NCBI GenBank assembly: GCA_965216335.1
Contig: OZ244154.1
Coordinates: 3,162,001 to 3,226,000, forward strand
DNA length: 64,000 nt
Reading direction: 5' to 3'
DNA from: JAHEJE01 sp965216335
GTDB taxonomy: Bacteria; Pseudomonadota; Alphaproteobacteria; Rhizobiales; Aestuariivirgaceae
The translations under genes were made by a program, and so were the position numbers. Below are positions 1 to 7,446 of the stretch, piece by piece. Positions within the stretch are counted from its first letter, which is position 1. Each line of letters begins with the position of its first letter. The notes under the pieces were generated by a model. It was not told where the DNA came from and did not search any database. It worked only from the letters and a program-made list of their open reading frames with translations.

Positions 1-783
1 CTGGTCCTCGCTCTGAACGGTGCGACGCGGGCCGGCGAGGATGCGATCGTTGTCCAGTCGACGACGTCGACCAAGAATTCCGGGCTCTATGACCATTTGC
101 TGCCGCGGTTCACGGCGCAGTCCGGCATCACCGTCCATGTCGTCGCGGTCGGCACCGGCCAGGCGATCCGCAATGCCCGCAACTGCGACGGCGACGTGCT
201 TCTGGTGCACGCCAAGGCGGCGGAAGAGAAGTTTGTCGCCGATGGCCACGGTGAGCCGCGCAAGGATCTGATGTACAACGATTTCGTCATTGTCGGCCCG
301 CCGGACGATCCGGCCGGGATCGCCGGGACATCCGATGCTGCTGCGGCGCTCGCGCGCATTGCCGCGACAAGGGCGCTGTTTGCCTCGCGTGGCGACGATT
401 CCGGCACCCACAAGAAGGAGCGCGCCCTGTGGGCGGCGGCCGGTGTCGATCCTTCGGCGGCCTCCGGCGCCTGGTACCGCGAGACCGGCTCCGGCATGGG
501 CGCCACCCTCAACGCCGCCATCGGCATGGGCGCCTACGCCATGACCGACCGGGCCACCTGGATCGCCTTCCAGAACAAGGCTGACTTCACCATCGCCGTC
601 GAGGGCGACGCAGCCTTGTTCAACCAGTACGGCGTGATCCTGGTCAGCAGGCAAAAGTGCCCGCACGTGAAGGCCGACGAAGGGCAAGCGTTCATCGACT
701 GGCTGGTGTCCGAAAGAGGTCAGTCGGCAATCGCCAACTACAAACGCGACGGCCAGCAGCTGTTCTTTCCCAACGCCAACTGA
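1..783 (+). CDS. tupA: Tungstate-type ABC transporter substrate-binding protein (TupA-like), 5' truncated
   Basis: The reading frame is open from base 1 to the TGA at 781-783, so the N-terminus, with any signal peptide, lies outside the window; about 260 residues are visible. The protein looks like a periplasmic extracellular-binding protein of the TupA/WtpA-like tungstate class. It has an early STTSTKNSGLYDHLLP segment, a DVLLVHAKAAEEKFV stretch, a SRGDDSGTHKKE anion-loop region and the MGATLNAA helix, all typical of this family. Such proteins deliver tungstate or molybdate to a TupB/TupC permease-ATPase. Neither partner gene is visible, so they would have to lie upstream. It converges on an HTH/PBP-like regulator whose relatives often accompany tup or mod genes, which supports the oxyanion assignment. 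The ligand (tungstate or molybdate) is inferred. Confidence 0.8.
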   Translation: MVLALNGATRAGEDAIVVQSTTSTKNSGLYDHLLPRFTAQSGITVHVVAVGTGQAIRNARNCDGDVLLVHAKAAEEKFVADGHGEPRKDLMYNDFVIVGPPDDPAGIAGTSDAAAALARIAATRALFASRGDDSGTHKKERALWAAAGVDPSAASGAWYRETGSGMGATLNAAIGMGAYAMTDRATWIAFQNKADFTIAVEGDAALFNQYGVILVSRQKCPHVKADEGQAFIDWLVSERGQSAIANYKRDGQQLFFPNAN

Positions 784-854
784 GATCGTAGGGCGACGCT
801 TCCCTCCCTCTTTCTGGGCAAGGGGTCAAATGCGAAACCAAGGGCACTGTAATG

Positions 855-1736
855 TCACGCCGCGTTGAAGCGGACCTGACCGAAACCGGAGATGTCGTAG
901 CCGGTCATCTCCTCGGCCCTGAGGCGAAACGCCGGGCTGGTGCAGAAGGTCAGGAAGGTCTGCATCGGCGGCTCGAAAAAGGCGCGGCGGTCGATCAGCA
1001 GGTCGAAGCGCTCGTGCAGAACCGGCGCGAAAGACAGGCCGTACTGGTGGGCGCAGGTCTCAAGACCGAAAGCCGCATCTGCCTTACCTTCGCGCACCGC
1101 CAGGGCTGCATCGGCCTCGTTGCGTGCCGGCTCGGTGAGGTGAAGGTCCGTCAGATCGAAACCGTCGCGCGCCGCCAGGGTTTCGAACAGCCGCTGGGCG
1201 CCGGCCTGCGGTTGGCGCGGGGCAAAGCGGTGCCCCCTGAGATCGGCAAGCCGGGAAATCTTGCCGGCGAACGGTTTGGCCAGCACAAGGCCGCGGCTGC
1301 GCCTGGCCCAGGAGATCAGCACCGCGGGAAGATGACCGCAGGCGGCTTCGGCATCGGCCACGTTCCAGGTGTCGCTGCCGGCATCGTAGAGATGCAGGCC
1401 GGCCGCGATGCCGCCGCCATTGGCGAAGCGGTCCAGGCCGTCGCCACTGCCGTCGAAGAACGTCGCAATGCCGCACCCGGACTGGCGCAGGGCCCATTCG
1501 AGCAAAGGGTCATGGCTGCCGAGCATGACATCGGGCCGGCGGCGCAGCTCCGGCAGGTCGGGCCCTGAACTGCTGTGCGCCAGCCAGGCGGTGATGGCGC
1601 GGCGCGGAAACAGCAGCTTGCCCATCGCCTTGGAGCACGGCACCTCGCCGGAGGCCGCCAGGTCGTAGACCTTGCGTTCCTTGATGCGCAACAATTCGGC
1701 CAGCTCGCGGGTGGTCAGATACTCGGCGTCAGACAT
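855..1736 (-). CDS. Excisionase-type HTH / periplasmic-binding-like domain fusion regulator
   Basis: 293 residues. Residues 1-60 form an excisionase/MerR-like winged helix (EYLTTRELAELLRIKERKVY, then GKLLFPRRAITAWL). The remainder, from about residue 65, resembles the cytoplasmic PBP-like domain of ModE/TupR-type molybdate or tungstate sensors (DVMLGSHDPLLEWALRQSG; DLHLTEPARNEADAALAV; ADAAFGLETCAHQYGL). Proteins of this architecture are thought to bind an oxyanion and regulate its transport or cofactor genes. The chosen ATG overlaps the last 8 bases of pcaG, so it looks translationally coupled to the dioxygenase genes. It also faces the TupA-like gene tail to tail. The domain reading is solid; the effector and target genes are inferred. 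Confidence 0.75.
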   Translation of the reverse strand: MSDAEYLTTRELAELLRIKERKVYDLAASGEVPCSKAMGKLLFPRRAITAWLAHSSSGPDLPELRRRPDVMLGSHDPLLEWALRQSGCGIATFFDGSGDGLDRFANGGGIAAGLHLYDAGSDTWNVADAEAACGHLPAVLISWARRSRGLVLAKPFAGKISRLADLRGHRFAPRQPQAGAQRLFETLAARDGFDLTDLHLTEPARNEADAALAVREGKADAAFGLETCAHQYGLSFAPVLHERFDLLIDRRAFFEPPMQTFLTFCTSPAFRLRAEEMTGYDISGFGQVRFNAA

Positions 1737-2343
1737 CGAAAAACACGGTCTCCCGTTCGCCCTGCAGATGGATGTCGAACCGGTAGACGCCACTGCCCTG
1801 CGGTTGCGCCAGCAGGGTTGCGGCGCGCTCCGGCCCGGCAAGGTCCGCCAGCACCGGATCCTCGGCGTTGGCCTCGGGCTCGTCAGCGAAATACAGCCGC
1901 GTGTTGAGGCCGAGATTGATGCCGCGCGCAACGATCCACAGGCTGATGTGCGGCGCCTGCAGGCGGCCATCGGGGCCGGGCACCCGGCCGGGCTTGATGG
2001 TGTCGAACCGGTAGACGCCGGTCTGCATGTCCGTTGCTTGGCGGCCCCAGCCGGTGAAGATGTCATCTGCACCGCCGCCTTGGGCATTGCATGAGGCGTA
2101 GTGTCCCTCCGCATCGGCCTGCCAGATCTCGATCACCGCATCGAGCAACGGTTCCCCGGCGCCGTCAAAGACGTGGCCAACGATGGCGATGCGCTCGCCC
2201 ATTGTCGTCTCGTCGACCATGACCGCGCCGGGGTCAGTGCCGTAGACACCGGCGATGCCGGACAAGTTGGGCATCAGGCCGATATGAACATAGGGCCCGG
2301 CGGTCTGGCTCGGGCTCTCCCTGAGGCGCGGCGGGCGGGCCAT
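1729..2343 (-). CDS. pcaG: Protocatechuate 3,4-dioxygenase alpha subunit
   Basis: 204 residues, the usual length for PcaG. Together with PcaH it cleaves protocatechuate between its hydroxyls to beta-carboxy-cis,cis-muconate, the entry to the beta-ketoadipate pathway. It has the intradiol-dioxygenase beta-sandwich signatures: TAGPYVHIGLMPN near the N-terminus, VIEIWQADAEGHY, and GRLQAPHISLWIVARGIN, which supplies the active-site wall. It lacks the iron-binding Tyr/Tyr/His/His set, as expected for the alpha subunit. Its ATG shares one base with the pcaH stop (TGATG), and its own end overlaps the downstream regulator by 8 bp. This gives a tight three-gene operon. No other pca genes are in the window. 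Confidence 0.95.
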   Translation of the reverse strand: MARPPRLRESPSQTAGPYVHIGLMPNLSGIAGVYGTDPGAVMVDETTMGERIAIVGHVFDGAGEPLLDAVIEIWQADAEGHYASCNAQGGGADDIFTGWGRQATDMQTGVYRFDTIKPGRVPGPDGRLQAPHISLWIVARGINLGLNTRLYFADEPEANAEDPVLADLAGPERAATLLAQPQGSGVYRFDIHLQGERETVFFDV

Positions 2344-3077
2344 CAATTGCCCTCCATGCGGTTCTCGAACGGTGTCGAACGGCGGCCGCGCAGGACGATG
2401 TCGAAACGATAGGCGCGGGCATCCATCGGCACGGTGGTGCCGGGGTCGTAGCGGGCGACGAGCTGTGCGACCGCTTCCGGCGACGGGATGGTGTTGACGA
2501 TCGGGCAGCGGGCGATCAGCGGGTCGCCCTCGAAATACATCTGGGTGACCAGCCGCTGGGCGAAGCCGGACCCCAACAGCGAGAAATGGATATGCGACGG
2601 CCGCCAGTCGTTCGGCCCGTTCGGCCACGGATAGGCCCCGGGGCGTACGGTGCGGAACGAATAAGACCCGTCGTCGGCGGTGATGGTGCGCCCGCAGCCG
2701 GCAAAGTTATCGTCGAGCGCGGCAACGTAGCTCTCCTTTTGATGCCGGTAACGCCCGCCGGCATTGGCCTGCCACACTTCGACCAGGATGCCGGGCACCG
2801 GCCGGCCGTCTTCGTCGCGCACCGAGCCGTGCACGATCAGCCGTTCGCCGATGGCGGTCTCGCCCGGCCTGGCGAAGTTGATCAGCAAATCGTTGTCATG
2901 GGCGCCGATCATGTCGTGCCCGAACACCGGCCCGGTCGTCTCGCTGAGCGTGCTGGCCAGAGCGACCAGCGGCCTGCCGGGCGAGCGCAGGACAGATGAT
3001 TTGTAGGCCGGATCGCGGGCGCGCGGATGCCAGGCATGATCGCGAGGTGCAAAACCGCTGCCGGGTCTGTCATCCAT
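2343..3077 (-). CDS. pcaH: Protocatechuate 3,4-dioxygenase beta subunit
   Basis: 244 residues. This is the non-heme Fe(III) catalytic subunit of protocatechuate 3,4-dioxygenase. The four expected iron ligands are visible: Tyr110 (GGRY), Tyr149 (RPGAYPWPN), and His162 and His164 (WRPSHIHFS). Their spacing matches the Pseudomonas enzyme, shifted by two. The start was set at the ATG preceded by an AAAGG ribosome-binding site about 7 bases upstream; an in-frame ATG five codons earlier is a less likely alternative. It is first in the pcaH-pcaG-regulator operon. About 50 bp upstream lies a 260-bp fold-back element, so the promoter must sit in the short gap or within that element. Confidence 0.95.
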   Translation of the reverse strand: MDDRPGSGFAPRDHAWHPRARDPAYKSSVLRSPGRPLVALASTLSETTGPVFGHDMIGAHDNDLLINFARPGETAIGERLIVHGSVRDEDGRPVPGILVEVWQANAGGRYRHQKESYVAALDDNFAGCGRTITADDGSYSFRTVRPGAYPWPNGPNDWRPSHIHFSLLGSGFAQRLVTQMYFEGDPLIARCPIVNTIPSPEAVAQLVARYDPGTTVPMDARAYRFDIVLRGRRSTPFENRMEGN

Positions 3078-3127
3078 TTGACTGCCTTTCATTGCTCGTG
3101 GTCGAACTCCAGGGTTCTGACCCCAGG

Positions 3128-3387
3128 GTCGAGACACAATCATATCATGCAATTGTGTTTGTCAGCGATGGTTCGAATGGCGGAAAACTGTCGCAAGGCA
3201 AGGCTTCGGCCTTGCCGAGGACAGTTTGCCGTCAGGCGAGCCATCGCTGACAAACCCTGCGGGCGCTCTCCCATTTGGCTTCTGAGTGCGTTAGGGACGC
3301 TTGAAAATACCGGTATTTCCGGCGCGTCTTTGCCTGCTCAGCAGCCAAATGGGTGGCGCAGAATGGATGATATGATTGAGTTTCGAC
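3128..3387. repeat. Fold-back (MITE-like) element A, 260 bp
   Basis: The outer arms 3128-3150 and 3365-3387 are inverted repeats matching at 20 of 23 positions. Nested inside are further inverted pairs: a 14-bp perfect pair at 3158-3171 / 3241-3254, an 11-bp perfect pair at 3270-3280 / 3343-3353 that includes CCATTTGG, and a GGCAAGGC-TTCG-GCCTTGCC hairpin inside 3184-3227. No plausible coding region is present. The whole interval between pcaH and the next gene is essentially this structure, so any divergent promoter overlaps it. It resembles elements B and C in size and design but not in arm sequence. Confidence 0.8.
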
Positions 3388-3485
3388 GCTAACCGAATGA
3401 CCGCTCAAATTGTAGGCATTCGCCGCACCTGATTTTTACCGCGGCCGGATAGGATCGCTCCGTTGGTTTTGGGCAGGGGTGAGGC

Positions 3486-4742
3486 GTGGATCCGCAAATC
3501 CTGAAGTTCGTCACGTTCGTCGTCATGGTTGTTGTGGTTGCCGGATTGGTCTGGCTGCCGCTCAACTGGCGCCGCAAGGTGACAGTCAAGCGAAAGCTGA
3601 ACATCGCCGCGCCGGCTGAAGAGGTCTGGCCGCTGGTCGCCATGCGGCCGGGCGACGTCTCCTGGCATCCGCATCTGAAGCGGGTGAGCGAGATGGACGG
3701 CCGCCCCGGCTGCGTGAGCCTCTATCATGAAATGACCTCGCCGGAAGGCACGGTGACGCCGTGGCAGATCGACCTTGAAGTGGAGCGCGATGACGAAGCG
3801 CGTACCCTCTCGGCCCGCCGGCTCGGCCTTGAGCAGTATGACAACCTCAACGACCGGCTGCTGTCGACGTCGATTGCCGTGCGCGAGCGTGAAGCGGGCT
3901 GCACGGTTGCCTGGGAAGAAAACTACGGCCCACGCTCGCTGGCCGGTCGCTTCGTGGTCTATTCCGACATCGACGGCACGCTGGCGCAATTGAAGAGTTT
4001 CTGCGAGACCGGCAAGGTCTGCGCCCGCTCGGCCCGCAGCGCCGGCATGGCCCTGTCGCTGTTGTCGGCAATCGTCACGGTTTGCGCCTTCGCCCTGCTT
4101 GTCGGCTGGCAGATGGCGGTGATGTTCGCCGTGGTGCTGATGGTGCATGAATTGGGCCACCTGGTGTCGTTCCGGATGATCGGCCAGCCCTGGGGGCGCA
4201 TCATGTTCGTGCCGTTCATAGGCGGCGTGGCGGTATCGCGGGTGCCGCACAAGCGGCTGGCCGACGATGTGTTCTGCGCACTGATGGGCGCCGGGCTGAG
4301 CCTGGTGCTGCTGATCCCGGCGGCGGTGGTTGTGCTGAATGGTGCGGCGGACCAGGCTGCCGACAGCCTGCTGGTCGAAACCGCGCTGATCTGTTCGGCG
4401 CTGGCCGCGGCCATCAACCTGCTCAACCTGCTGCCGATCTTTCCGCTCGACGGCGGCCGGGTGATACGCGCCATGGTGCAGTCATTTGCGCCCGGCCATG
4501 TCCGCCATGCCCTGTTTGCCTGTGCCGGTCTGATCGCCGGTGCCGCCATCATGCTGCACAACGCCGTGCTGACGGCGGTGGCGGTCATAGCGTTCTTCCA
4601 GTCCAAGCGCCTCGGGCCGGCGCGTCCCAACGTCGAGATGATGAACCGCGGTGCCGTGGCCAGCCTGGGCGCCGTCTACCTTGCCCTTACCGCCGCCCAC
4701 GGCGCCGTCTTCGCCACCTTCGGTGACGTGATCTTTGGATAG
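3486..4742 (+). CDS. START/SRPBCC domain fused to a site-2-protease (M50) domain
   Basis: 418 residues, GTG start. Residues 7-25 form an N-terminal membrane helix (FVTFVVMVVVVAGLVWLPL). Residues about 35-175 look like an SRPBCC/START-like ligand-binding fold (KRKLNIAAPAEEVWPLVA; GRPGCVSLYHEMTSPEG). From about residue 185 the protein is a multipass M50 metalloprotease with HELGH at 221-225 and an NLLPIFPLDGGR motif whose Asp322 would complete the zinc site. Site-2 proteases cut transmembrane segments of anti-sigma factors or other membrane proteins. Here a cytosolic or periplasmic ligand-binding domain replaces the usual PDZ. No anti-sigma factor or sigma gene is adjacent. The family calls are firm; the substrate is unknown. 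Confidence 0.8.
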   Translation: MDPQILKFVTFVVMVVVVAGLVWLPLNWRRKVTVKRKLNIAAPAEEVWPLVAMRPGDVSWHPHLKRVSEMDGRPGCVSLYHEMTSPEGTVTPWQIDLEVERDDEARTLSARRLGLEQYDNLNDRLLSTSIAVREREAGCTVAWEENYGPRSLAGRFVVYSDIDGTLAQLKSFCETGKVCARSARSAGMALSLLSAIVTVCAFALLVGWQMAVMFAVVLMVHELGHLVSFRMIGQPWGRIMFVPFIGGVAVSRVPHKRLADDVFCALMGAGLSLVLLIPAAVVVLNGAADQAADSLLVETALICSALAAAINLLNLLPIFPLDGGRVIRAMVQSFAPGHVRHALFACAGLIAGAAIMLHNAVLTAVAVIAFFQSKRLGPARPNVEMMNRGAVASLGAVYLALTAAHGAVFATFGDVIFG

Positions 4743-4804
4743 CCCTCGGCAAGCGGTGTCTGCTAGAAGGGACGTCCCTGTCAAGCTGAGCCACCTGCCT
4801 GAAC

Positions 4805-5935
4805 ATGACGTCCAGCGTTCTTGAGCACTACAACAAGCTCATCGAAACCGGCGAGTTGAAGCCCGATCCAGAACAGCGTGCGGTGATCGGCAAGCTCGAT
4901 GCTCTGCAGGCCGCGCTGGCCCGGTACCGGCCGGCCGTCGGCAACAACGGTCTGATGGGCAAGCTGTTCGGCAAGTCCAAACCGGTGGAGCCGCCGCGCG
5001 GTCTCTATATCTGGGGCGATGTCGGGCGTGGCAAGACCATGCTGATGGACCTGTTCCACGAACACCTCGACGGCAAGGCCAAGCAGCGCAGCCACTTCCT
5101 GGAGTTCATGCAGGCCGTCCATGCCGATGTGCACGACATCCGCCGCCGCCAGCGCGCCGGTGAGCTGTGGGAGGACACCGACCCTATCCAGCTGGCCGGC
5201 GAGCACATCGCCGGGCAGGCCCATGTGTTGTGTTTCGACGAATTCCAGGTCAACGATATAACCGATGCGATGATCCTTGGCCGGCTGTTCGAGGCGTTGT
5301 TCGCCCGCGGCGTGGTGATCGTCGCCACCTCCAATGTCGAGCCGCGCCAGCTCTACAAGGACGGCCTCAACCGCAACGCCTTCATGCCGTTCATCGACGT
5401 GCTGACCGCCCGCATGGACGTGGTATCGCTCGACAGTCCGACCGACTACCGGCTCGGACGCCTGACCGGGCGCACGGTCTATCACCATCCGCTCGGCACC
5501 GCGGCTGCGCGCGAAGTCCAGCAGTTGTGGCGTGAGATCACCGAGTGCGAGCGCGGCGAGCCGGACGTGCTGCGCGTCAAGGGCCGCGAGCTGCAGGTGC
5601 CCCAGGCCGCCCGCTCAGCCGCCCGGTTCAGCTTTGCCGATTTGTGCGAGGCCGCACTCGGTGCGCCGGACTACATCGCCATATCGGCCACCTACGCGAC
5701 CGTGTTCATCGAGGACATCCCCGTGCTGACCCCGGAGATGCGCAACGAGGCCAAGCGCTTCATCACCCTCATCGATGCGCTCTACGACCGCCGCACCAAG
5801 CTGGTCGCCAGCGCCGCCGCCGCGCCGCAGGACCTCTATCCCAAGGGCCCGCACCAGTTCGAGTTCGACCGCACCATCTCACGCCTGAAGGAAATGCAGT
5901 CGGCCGGCTACTGGTTCGGCGAGGATGCCGGCTGA
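4805..5935 (+). CDS. zapE: AFG1/ZapE-family AAA-like ATPase
   Basis: 376 residues. The Walker A is GDVGRGKT near residue 75 and the Walker B is HVLCFDEFQVND. The family signatures GLYIWGDVGRGKTMLMD and IVATSNVEPRQLYKDGL are also present. ZapE in E. coli binds the divisome and destabilises FtsZ polymers under stress; the mitochondrial relative Afg1/Lace1 acts in protein quality control. In Rhizobiales this gene regularly precedes mdh, as it does here. A 270-bp fold-back element lies between it and mdh. The ATG at 4805 is the first good start, with no strong Shine-Dalgarno visible. Confidence 0.92.
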   Translation: MTSSVLEHYNKLIETGELKPDPEQRAVIGKLDALQAALARYRPAVGNNGLMGKLFGKSKPVEPPRGLYIWGDVGRGKTMLMDLFHEHLDGKAKQRSHFLEFMQAVHADVHDIRRRQRAGELWEDTDPIQLAGEHIAGQAHVLCFDEFQVNDITDAMILGRLFEALFARGVVIVATSNVEPRQLYKDGLNRNAFMPFIDVLTARMDVVSLDSPTDYRLGRLTGRTVYHHPLGTAAAREVQQLWREITECERGEPDVLRVKGRELQVPQAARSAARFSFADLCEAALGAPDYIAISATYATVFIEDIPVLTPEMRNEAKRFITLIDALYDRRTKLVASAAAAPQDLYPKGPHQFEFDRTISRLKEMQSAGYWFGEDAG

Positions 5936-6040
5936 AGGTGGAACCGCCGGCTGCTGCGGCCAATCCGCCTGACCAGACCAATTGCTGATCCGATTGATCT
6001 TGCAGTGCAGCAATAATGGCGGTACCTAGACCGGCATCCT

Positions 6041-6310
6041 AGAGCCTGACCGAAAAGTCCTGAGGTGGTTTGATTTTGCATAAATTGTTCAATTTCAAGG
6101 GTTGTTCCGCAACCAAGGGTGGTGCCCTTGGCAAGGAAGAACCCGCGGGAAGTGAGCAATTTATGCAAAACCCGTCCGGGCGGGCCATATTTTGGCGCTT
6201 TTTGCCGAAATTCAAAACCAAAGGGGGCCTGCCCTATGGCAATGAATTTCAACAAAAATCACTCAAAATATGGTCCGTCAAACCACCTCAGGACTTTTCG
6301 GTCAGGCTCT
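6041..6310. repeat. Fold-back (MITE-like) element B, 270 bp, perfect 33-bp terminal inverted repeats
   Basis: Bases 6041-6073 and 6278-6310 are exact reverse complements over 33 bp (left end begins AGAGCCTGACCGAAAAG). Further inverted pairs lie inside: a TTTTGCATAAATTG-type arm near 6074 with its complement near 6159, and CCATATTTT near 6184 with AAAATATGG near 6265. The whole element can therefore fold back. It is more A+T-rich than the neighbouring genes. Trimmed to GAGCC...GGCTC, the ends abut CTA on the left and TTA on the right, which might be a degenerate target duplication. No transposase reading frame is present. It occupies the zapE-mdh gap, so mdh transcription must start inside it, in the ~80 bp after it, or upstream of zapE. 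Confidence 0.9.
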
Positions 6311-6389
6311 TAAGGCCTCAAAGCGACCTGGCGCGGGCCGCCCCCTTGAGGCCATCCATGACGCATCACGCGAGAAAGAGGGGTTTTCC

Positions 6390-7352
6390 ATGGCACGCAA
6401 CAAGATTGCACTCATCGGCGGCGGAATGATCGGCGGCACGCTGGCCCACCTGGCCGGACTGAAGGAACTGGGCGATGTCGTCATGTTCGACATCGTCGAA
6501 GGCCTGCCGCAGGGCAAGTCGCTCGATCTGGCCGAAAGCGCCCCCGTGGAAGGCTTCGACGCCGCCATGACCGGCACTAACAAATATGAGGGCATCGAGG
6601 GCGCCGATGTGGTGATCGTCACCGCCGGTGTCGCCCGCAAGCCCGGCATGAGCCGCGACGACCTCCTGGAAATCAACCTGAAGGTGATGAGCCAGGTCGG
6701 CGCCGGCATCCGCAAATATGCCCCGGACGCTTTCGTCATCTGCATCACCAACCCGCTCGATGTCATGGTCTGGGCATTGCAGAAATATTCCGGCCTGCCG
6801 ACCAACAAGGTCGTCGGCATGGCCGGCGTGCTTGACAGTGCCCGCTTTCAGCACTTCCTGGCCAGCGAGTTCAATGTCTCGGTGGAGGATGTCACCGCCT
6901 TCGTGCTCGGCGGCCACGGCGACACCATGGTGCCGCTGGCGCGTTACTCCACGGTGGCCGGCATCCCGATCCCCGACCTGATCGACATGAAGTGGACCAC
7001 CCAGAAACGCATCGACGAGATCGTCCAGCGCACCCGCGACGGCGGCGCCGAAATCGTCGGCCTCTTGAAGACCGGTTCGGCCTATTATGCCCCGGCCTCC
7101 TCGGCGATTTCCATGGCCGAAAGCTACCTGAAGGACAAGCGCCGGGTGCTGCCGTGCGCGGCACACCTGTCCGGCAGCTACGGCGTCAAGGACCTCTATG
7201 TCGGCGTGCCGACGGTGATCGGCGCCAACGGCGTCGAGAAGGTCGTCGAGATCAAGCTCGACGGCGAGGAAAAGGCCCAGTTCAAGAATTCCGTCAACGC
7301 CGTGATCGGCCTGATGGACGCAGCCAAGAAGATCGCGCCGGATCTTGCCTGA
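6390..7352 (+). CDS. mdh: Malate dehydrogenase (NAD-dependent)
   Basis: 320 residues, the standard length of LDH-like bacterial malate dehydrogenases. It oxidises malate to oxaloacetate in the TCA cycle. The Rossmann motif GGGMIGGTLAHL lies near the N-terminus. The substrate loop is VARKPGMSRDDLL, NPLDVMVW follows, and the active-site His is in VLGGHGDTMVP. The ATG at 6390 is preceded by an AAAGAGG ribosome-binding site. An upstream in-frame extension into fold-back element B was rejected because it encodes repeat sequence. It heads the mdh-sucCDAB-lpdA series. Confidence 0.97.
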   Translation: MARNKIALIGGGMIGGTLAHLAGLKELGDVVMFDIVEGLPQGKSLDLAESAPVEGFDAAMTGTNKYEGIEGADVVIVTAGVARKPGMSRDDLLEINLKVMSQVGAGIRKYAPDAFVICITNPLDVMVWALQKYSGLPTNKVVGMAGVLDSARFQHFLASEFNVSVEDVTAFVLGGHGDTMVPLARYSTVAGIPIPDLIDMKWTTQKRIDEIVQRTRDGGAEIVGLLKTGSAYYAPASSAISMAESYLKDKRRVLPCAAHLSGSYGVKDLYVGVPTVIGANGVEKVVEIKLDGEEKAQFKNSVNAVIGLMDAAKKIAPDLA

Positions 7353-7446
7353 GGCCGGGTCGGCGAACACATGAACCGACGATCGGGGTGGCCTGACCGG
7401 TTACCCCGGTTTATGCTGGAGAGAGTTCGAAACGCGGGGAGGTGTC

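Noticed and set aside
852..1568. Plus-strand open frame of 238 codons over the HTH/PBP-like gene
   Set aside because: Antisense to a domain-bearing protein; composition is Gly/Ala/Arg-rich without motifs.
6070..6389. Upstream extension of mdh and small open frames inside fold-back element B
   Set aside because: They are created by the inverted repeats; the conserved MDH start is at 6390 with a good ribosome-binding site.
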